Shown: positions 58,251-64,000 of the stretch, piece after piece | How positions within the stretch are numbered: position 1 is the stretch's first letter | How the letters are laid out: the number at the start of each line of letters is the position of its first letter | NCBI GenBank assembly: GCA_025024175.1 | Contig: QCXZ01000041.1 | Location: 22,377,786 to 22,441,785 of the forward strand | Reading direction: 5' to 3' | Length of the DNA stretch: 64,000 bases | From: Rhyzopertha dominica | Lineage: Eukaryota > Arthropoda > Insecta > Coleoptera > Bostrichidae | Notes under the pieces: model-generated | Told to the model about the DNA's origin: nothing | What the model saw: only the letters and a program-made list of their open reading frames with translations | The model's database searches: none | Translations under genes and position numbers: made by a program

Positions 58251-59085
58251 TTCCACATCCAACGGATGGGAAGTATTGTATCGCGAAAAAAATTTTCAAA
58301 AATTTTTATTTGTCCATTCGCTTTAAAATGGTCGATAACGAGGAAAAACAAAATTTGAGCAAAAAAATTCTTGTCTGTTGTCTGTGGTTTTGTTTGTGGC
58401 CACGATAACTTTCGAAAGACTTAATATATGAACTTAAAATTTGGCAAACGTATAAATCTTTACTACTCGAAGCGACCTGTGTGGGGTAAATAGGATATTG
58501 GGAAGGGGNCGAAATTGGGGGGTAACTAACCTTTNTGCAAATTTTTATTTTTTTTTCGTTTTAATATGTGATTAATAGTATAACTTCGAGTATTATTCGC
58601 TCTTATAAATTTTCGTTGCAACAAACTGTTTAGAAGATATTAGCAAAAAAGCGTCACTTAAAGAAAACGGTTTTTCCTAAATATAGGTATCCGAATATAT
58701 TTAATATATTAAAAAAATGAAAATGCCATCAGATAGGAAATAAAATTTTTCACAAAACGTGCCTTGAAAATTTATTCAAAATTTTGACATTTTCGAAATA
58801 TTTCCAAAAAACCTATTTTGGACCCTGCTCGTACGATTTTTTTTAAATTACGGTATTATATAAAATATCAAATTTCTGATCAGAAAGCAGTCTTGTAATT
58901 TTTTTGTTAAGTTAATAATTTTCAAGTTATTTGGAAAAAACCGATTTTTAAAATTTTATATAGTTCTTAGTATCACGAGGATTGTTTGTTTGATTACTAA
59001 TCGTATAGTATAAGAAATAAAAACGTAAATGTCATTTTAACAATTGGATGTGGAGGTATTGATACAATTTGCAGTGGTTTTTCCT
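58251..59085 (+). repeat. Interspersed repeat, copy 2 (with 5' end)
   Basis: This is collinear with 4311-5130 and in the same orientation. It carries TTCCACATCCAA at 58251-58262 and its inverse TTGGATGTGGA at 59044-59054, so the family has inverted subterminal motifs. Two N bases lie near 58509 and 58534. The copies differ by small indels and scattered substitutions. Confidence 0.7.
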
Positions 59086-59533
59086 AAACACAGGAATGCA
59101 TAATAAGGAAGGGTAAAAAGATTGATAGTGGCACATGAAATTTGGGGACATAAACATAGATTTTAGTAACTTTCAAAGTAAAGACAGTTAAACCGATTCG
59201 TTGCTGTCTATTAACGGCACTATTCCAATACGGCAAGTTTTTAGATTTGTTTTTTTCTTTCCATTATGTTCTGGATAAAAATGTGCTAAGAACACTACAG
59301 AAAATGGTTTAAATGAGAACAACCACCAAATAAGGTGTTTTACTTAGAAAAATTACTGAAGTAAGATCTCGTCACATATACTTCTTAGCTTGTTGTAACA
59401 TAAACTATTTAAGTTTTATAAACGAGCAACAAAACCTTTAGTCAACGTAAATATAAATTTCAGCTAAGTTACATTCTGAAACAATAACCAAGTTGTACAA
59501 AGCACTTTTTTGTACCTTCAACTGTCAACTCAC
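59086..59533. other. AT-rich DNA; no feature seen
   Basis: No coding frame or repeat is recognisable here. Confidence 0.3.
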
Positions 59534-59579
59534 TTTCAGTATTTCCACTTTTCCTTTCAACTTGTCCCATCCATATTGC
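59534..59579 (-). CDS. Candidate 46-nt internal micro-exon (doubtful)
   Basis: On the minus strand a pyrimidine-rich acceptor (TTTTCTTTAATACAG) precedes 46 nt, and a consensus donor (GTGAGT) follows. One frame reads QYGWDKLKGKVEILK and another AIWMGQVERKSGNTE; the third has a stop. I recognise neither. Both splice sites are strong, but such pairs also arise by chance in AT-rich DNA, and no partner exons were found. Confidence 0.18.
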
Positions 59580-60914
59580 CTGTATTAAAGAAAACCATTT
59601 AAAAATTGAAAAATACCTCTAAATTACTTTTATTTAAAAATGGAATGTAGACGATCTTAGAATTTACTTTTGTAAAAGATACATATGGTTACGAACAAAC
59701 TATCAACAAAGAAATTTCTAGTCTTCGGATTCTCTGCACAACCAGGCAACGTCGTTGTCCACCGTGGCAACCTGTACAAGGCGAAAGCAATGAAAGGTTA
59801 CGCGGCGTTGTAAATATGCAACAAATAAACGGCTGTCAGAAGTGGGACTGAACGTGATTGAAGGTTCCGGAACATTTGTTATAACTAGAGGACAATGTCC
59901 GCATACAGACATGAGGAAACCCTCGAGTATCGCATTTCACCGATAGTCTCATCAAGAGAAAGCTAAAAATTTACTTTTCTAGAAGTTTCCCTACCGAAAA
60001 TAATAACTGTAAGTGTGACGGACTCCTGGAATCCTTTAAATTAAAGATCAAGAAGAAATAGAACAGGAATAGAAAGGAGTAAACAATGTTGCACAATGTG
60101 CTGTGAGAGGAGATCAAAACAATAAATTGGGATGAAACTGAGGATTTCCACATAACACACGGGATTTCGGAAGGATACGGGATCCACCAGTGACACATGT
60201 TGAAGTAGAATACATGGAATTTGAAAAGTGATTTGTGCCAGATGGCTGAGCTGTTCATCAGCAGTCAGCGAATGGTTCCACCATAGCACTGTTTAACTGT
60301 CGGTATACCTAAATAGTTTCAACCTGCCAAAAATATAAGTGGAACTAGATAGAAAAGGCGTTATCGAAGCAGATGTTAATAAAATTGTACGGTTTACATA
60401 TTAACCAATATCGCAGGGGGTTGCAAACCAGCTGTGCGTTCTGATCTTTATAAATGGAGTGAGGGATACAGATGTGCAAAATTATTAAGCATGTTATAAC
60501 CTAGTGAAGAAGAATAGACGGTAGGAGCAAACAACTCGAAATCAAGAAGGCTGTCACTGAAGCCGCGGAAGTACAAAAATTGAGTGCTAGAAGTTTGTCT
60601 TCGATAAAACAACCGAGCTCAACGAACACAATAGGCAATAAAAAACAAAAAAACATGCGATGTCTCACCAAACTCCATCATCTATTATTATTGAAGCAGG
60701 CATCAGTGGCCGTATGGTAACAAAAGCTGGTTGATGTGCGGGGTCAAGAACCATTGTCTGTCCTCAGAAGAAGAACTAACAATGTCAGCCGGGCCTCCAC
60801 TGAATATCTAGGTCGAGAGTAATTTGGGGCTGCAGTTAGAATAAGTATGTATTATTATGTTAGCTCGGATAATTGATAGAGTCCGTTATTCGAAATGGAC
60901 TTCATGGAAGACAC
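59580..60914. other. Unassigned DNA, no gene supported
   Basis: Minus-strand frames at 59718-59912 and 59971-60289 are short, overlap each other and are not recognised. 60690-60850 is somewhat GC-richer. No repeats are seen until 60915. Confidence 0.3.
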
Positions 60915-61184
60915 AAAGCAAAATATCTAATTTTTGTGTTGTTAAATGTCGCGCGTAAGCTGTTCGCTTAGCTTAAGGTACGGTGCTGCGAACGGGGTTG
61001 CGCGTAGAACACCAAAAACGGGAGCGGGAACACCAGAAGCGAGAGCGGGAACACCAAAAGCGGGAGCGAGAGTACCAAAGCGGGAACGACGGAGCGGGAG
61101 ACTCAATTCGGATTGGCAGAGAAATCGTATGCACGAAATCGTTACGCACGAAATTTAACAACACAAAATTAGATATTTTGCTTT
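60915..61184. mobile_element. 270-bp inverted-repeat element (about 43-bp ends) carrying a minisatellite
   Basis: The left end AAAGCAAAATATCTAATTTT continues with TGTGTTGTTAAATGTCGCGCGTAA. The inverse of the right end gives AAAGCAAAATATCTAATTTT followed by GTGTTGTTAAATTTCGTGCGTAA. The centre holds a 21-bp minisatellite (61008-61092). The frames on both strands through it are repeat artefacts. The target duplication is unclear. Confidence 0.8.
61008..61092. repeat. 21-bp minisatellite, about four units
   Basis: The unit GGAACACCAAAAGCGGGAGC plus G recurs four times with one or two changes per copy. It is strikingly GC-rich for this window and lies wholly inside the 270-bp inverted-repeat element. 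Confidence 0.85.
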
Positions 61185-64000
61185 AACAATACCCGTTGCA
61201 AAACCAGACTACTTTCGTCTTGTTTATCGCATTCCAGTTAACAACACAAAATAATGTCTCATTGTGGGTGGTTGTATAGACATCAGGATAGGCGAATATT
61301 ATATCAATACGACATTTATCCACAATGACATAGTAATTCCATAGTAAACAAATAAGTGAGCTGAGGTACTCGTGTTTATAGTGAACTGGTAAGGCTTCTT
61401 TCCCCGCCTATGTGTCTGCAATTCTACAGGGACCGATAATCTTATATGCATTTGGAAAGGGCGCCGAAACTGCAAACCGAAGAGGTTGTGGTAATCTTAT
61501 TTTTATTTTGAGCTTAATATTCAGTGGGGATACAGCGGCTTTCGCTCCGTCACTTTAGGTATTAGCATAAGACACCTGCAAATCAGGGATGAGATAGATG
61601 CAAACTTGGTTCGAGCGGTACGGATGCAAGGTAAAGTCCGTTTGTATGAACTTGTACATTTTCCATGGACTTGAATTTGTTATTTTAATATATCTTATCG
61701 CCATTGTATTATCTAATGGTTGGAATGTCCTTACGGAATTTACAGTGCAGCTTATCTATGATGAATTAAATAATTAGGACGCACAGTTATATTACGTTAT
61801 AATGAAACTTAAATATGGGTTAAATGTGTGTATTTTGCACACTTTAAATATCACTTTTTTGCCGTCCGTGAAGTGTTTATCCAGAGTTATCCAAAGGAAA
61901 AGGATATGACGAAAATAATTATAAGATATTGTTATTTAGTAGCCAGAATATAACGAATGTAAAAGAATACTACATAAAAAAACATATCTTCATCTCAATA
62001 GGCTCAATAGACTCGGAATAAAACTCAAAAAGAATATTAATCAAATGCGGGCTGTGGGGTTTGATTTAAACGATATGTATATGAAAAACCCTCACCACAA
62101 TAGTTTAGAAATGCTAACAAATATTTCGGCAGCTAAGCTGCCATCTTCAGTAGAACGTAGATGGCTATTTTTCCACCAAAAGATATATCATAACAAACTA
62201 CACCTACATACCAAGCTTCATCACAATATCTGAAATAAGAAAGATAATAATAGAAAAAAAATAACGAAACTAACATCGGACTTTTACGGTAGCGTTATAT
62301 CGGACTTGCAAACGTTATCAACTCGAAATAATATGCAACTGTAGGTAAGCTACCCAAAACGGCCAAGAAATCCGACCTCGCAACTTTTAGCACGAAAATG
62401 TAAATTTTTAATTTTAATTGGAGCTAAAAATAAATCCAGAATAATAGAACTTGCGGAATCCTGGAGCGATCGACTTTAGCACCACCAGAGGCGTCAAAGT
62501 ATCTGGATTCTGGAATACAATAGTGAAAACCGCAAGTCCCTTTTTTTTTTGTTCGCCAACCACGGCGCTCCAAAGAAGCACATACACTTGCGTGCAATCC
62601 AATTTGGAGGAAACATGGCGTCCGTAATCATTTATTAGCAAAAAATTGAAATGACAAAGACATCTAGATGGCTTAACTGTTAACACATGTATATACTATA
62701 CTTCCGAGATATGTAAAGTTCACAGTCCGTCCTACGCTGCTAGCGCTTTTTGCGAACTAGCAAGGACGTGTAGTAAATTTTGAATAACACTGTACGAAAA
62801 CACCTTTTCACATCAAATTATCGGCGGTGTGGCATTTTCAGTTATTGAATTACCGGAACGCTCGCAAATAATTTTGTCGATTTTGGCTGCACGGGTTGCC
62901 GGCACATCCAATGAATACTGAAGCGGCATAATTATCGCCGACCTGGGATTAGGTTTTGGCAAAAATTCTGTTTATGCATCTGTCGGTGACAGCCAATTGC
63001 GATGCACCCCGGATTAAAATTGTTAATCGGAAACTGCACGTAATTAATCAAATGCAAAGCAAATCGAATATTCATCCGTGCGAGAGGAGTTAATAAAAAG
63101 CAAATAATTGAAATATCGACAAACACTAGTTTAGTTAGGTCTGCGTAAACAACCGGTAATTTAATAAGTAGGTACGCGATATATATGTCAACAGAATAAT
63201 TGAAGCTCGCGTGCTAGTTGACTAAACGTATGTAGTTAAAATATGTTTAAAAACGACCAAATACACTTGTAATTAGTTTCGACACATGGTACCTAATCAT
63301 GCAATTTAAAGCAATTCAGTAAATTGTATAATAGTTTTGGAGTAACTGGTTTAAAACACCAGATTTTTACAATAAATACTAGTTAAATCGTAAATTTAAT
63401 CAGGTGTCCAGCGTACATGGCTAAGATATAATGGGCCTGTTGCCCCCTTTTTTATTACAGAATATGAATCTACATGAAAAAATAATAGACCCCTGTTTTT
63501 TTTTATATTTTTCGCAAAGCGCTTAATGCTTAAAAAAGATTGTTTATGTTTAAAGTGTGAATCTCTGACGTCACGGTTCTCTGACCGAGTCTCTGGCGGG
63601 CTTAGTGCAGTGGTGTGATGTTGCCACACCATTTTCTGATCCTGGCTATCTTAAACCGAGGTCGCAGCAGCGTTGCCATTTTATTCCAAACTCGCAGGCG
63701 TAATTATGAATTATAAAAATCTACACGCGAATGGATGTGTTAAACGCGATTCGTTGTTAGTCGTTTTCACTGTAAATATTAAAACGTAAAATATATTAAA
63801 TTAAAATATTAACTTGTAGAGGATATATCGCAAAAAGAATTCATTTTATGGCAACCGCAAGATAAGTCCATATTTCAAGTGATATTAAAACTGGAACAAC
63901 TATTTATTAAGTAGGTAAACTTGTTTAAACCTGAGTTACAGCGTGTATAGCTGCCATTACATCATTTTATTCAAATCGCAACCTTTAAATAGCAAAATCG
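61185..64000. other. Right-end AT-rich DNA; no gene supported
   Basis: Short frames at 62045-62233, 62414-62686, 62932-63126 and 63396-63632 are not recognised. TTCGGCAGCTAAGCTGCCATCTTCAG near 62126-62150 resembles a repeat-tail motif. CpG-richer patches occur at 62820-63010 and 63560-63690; the latter contains GACGTCAC and could be regulatory. Confidence 0.3.

Noticed and set aside
60946..61186. Overlapping frames on both strands with repeated charged residues
   Set aside because: They translate the 21-bp minisatellite inside the inverted-repeat element.

Overview
This window looks like nuclear DNA of an insect, quite possibly a beetle, although the order is an inference. It is strongly AT-rich. 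Genes are split by introns with GT..AG ends. The insect-type genes and transposon families support this: an arylalkylamine N-acetyltransferase-like exon, V-ATPase subunit D, ALKBH1, a D-amino-acid/D-aspartate oxidase, a TLC-domain membrane protein, and BEL/Pao, mariner-like, hAT and jockey-like elements. Scattered single N bases indicate a draft assembly. No prokaryotic operons, CRISPR array or rRNA operon are visible.

Layout. 23-220 (-) is the first coding exon of an N-acetyltransferase that runs off the left edge. 1-12.9 kb is otherwise repeat-rich: a tRNA-derived SINE (1115-1185), a THAP-domain element with inverted ends (1593-2593), an interspersed repeat (4311-5130), a transposase remnant (9180-9560) and a foldback with a MITE nested in one arm (10511-11535). 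12.98-17.48 kb (-) holds a complete four-exon V-ATPase subunit D gene (247 aa). 17.93-23.63 kb (+) holds a complete five-exon ALKBH1 gene (318 aa), head to head with it across about 450 bp. 28.69-35.42 kb (-) holds a complete five-exon peroxisomal D-amino-acid/D-aspartate oxidase gene (335 aa, ending SKL). 39.69-40.54 kb (+) holds a two-exon TLC-domain gene (238 aa, TLCD5/TMEM136-like). 48.3-49.3 kb is a degenerate tandem array with heat-shock-element-like cores. 50.5-56.7 kb is a nearly pristine BEL/Pao LTR retrotransposon (1744-aa intact polyprotein, near-identical LTRs, 5-bp target duplication) inserted into a decayed jockey-like LINE. The last 7 kb has a second copy of the 4.3-kb repeat, a short inverted-repeat element with an internal 21-bp minisatellite, and unassigned DNA.

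The host genes are ordinary housekeeping or metabolic genes (vesicle acidification, nucleic-acid demethylation, D-amino-acid catabolism, membrane lipid-related function) and show no joint pathway. The most striking feature of the window is structural. The introns of V-ATPase D, ALKBH1 and the oxidase carry long inverted repeats with arms of roughly 115-350 bp, which would fold into long hairpins in the pre-mRNA. Mixed with them are decayed transposases of at least three superfamilies. I did not find a clearly new biological system. The best leads are the intronic hairpins, the HSE-bearing tandem array, the THAP-domain inverted-repeat element and the young BEL/Pao insertion.
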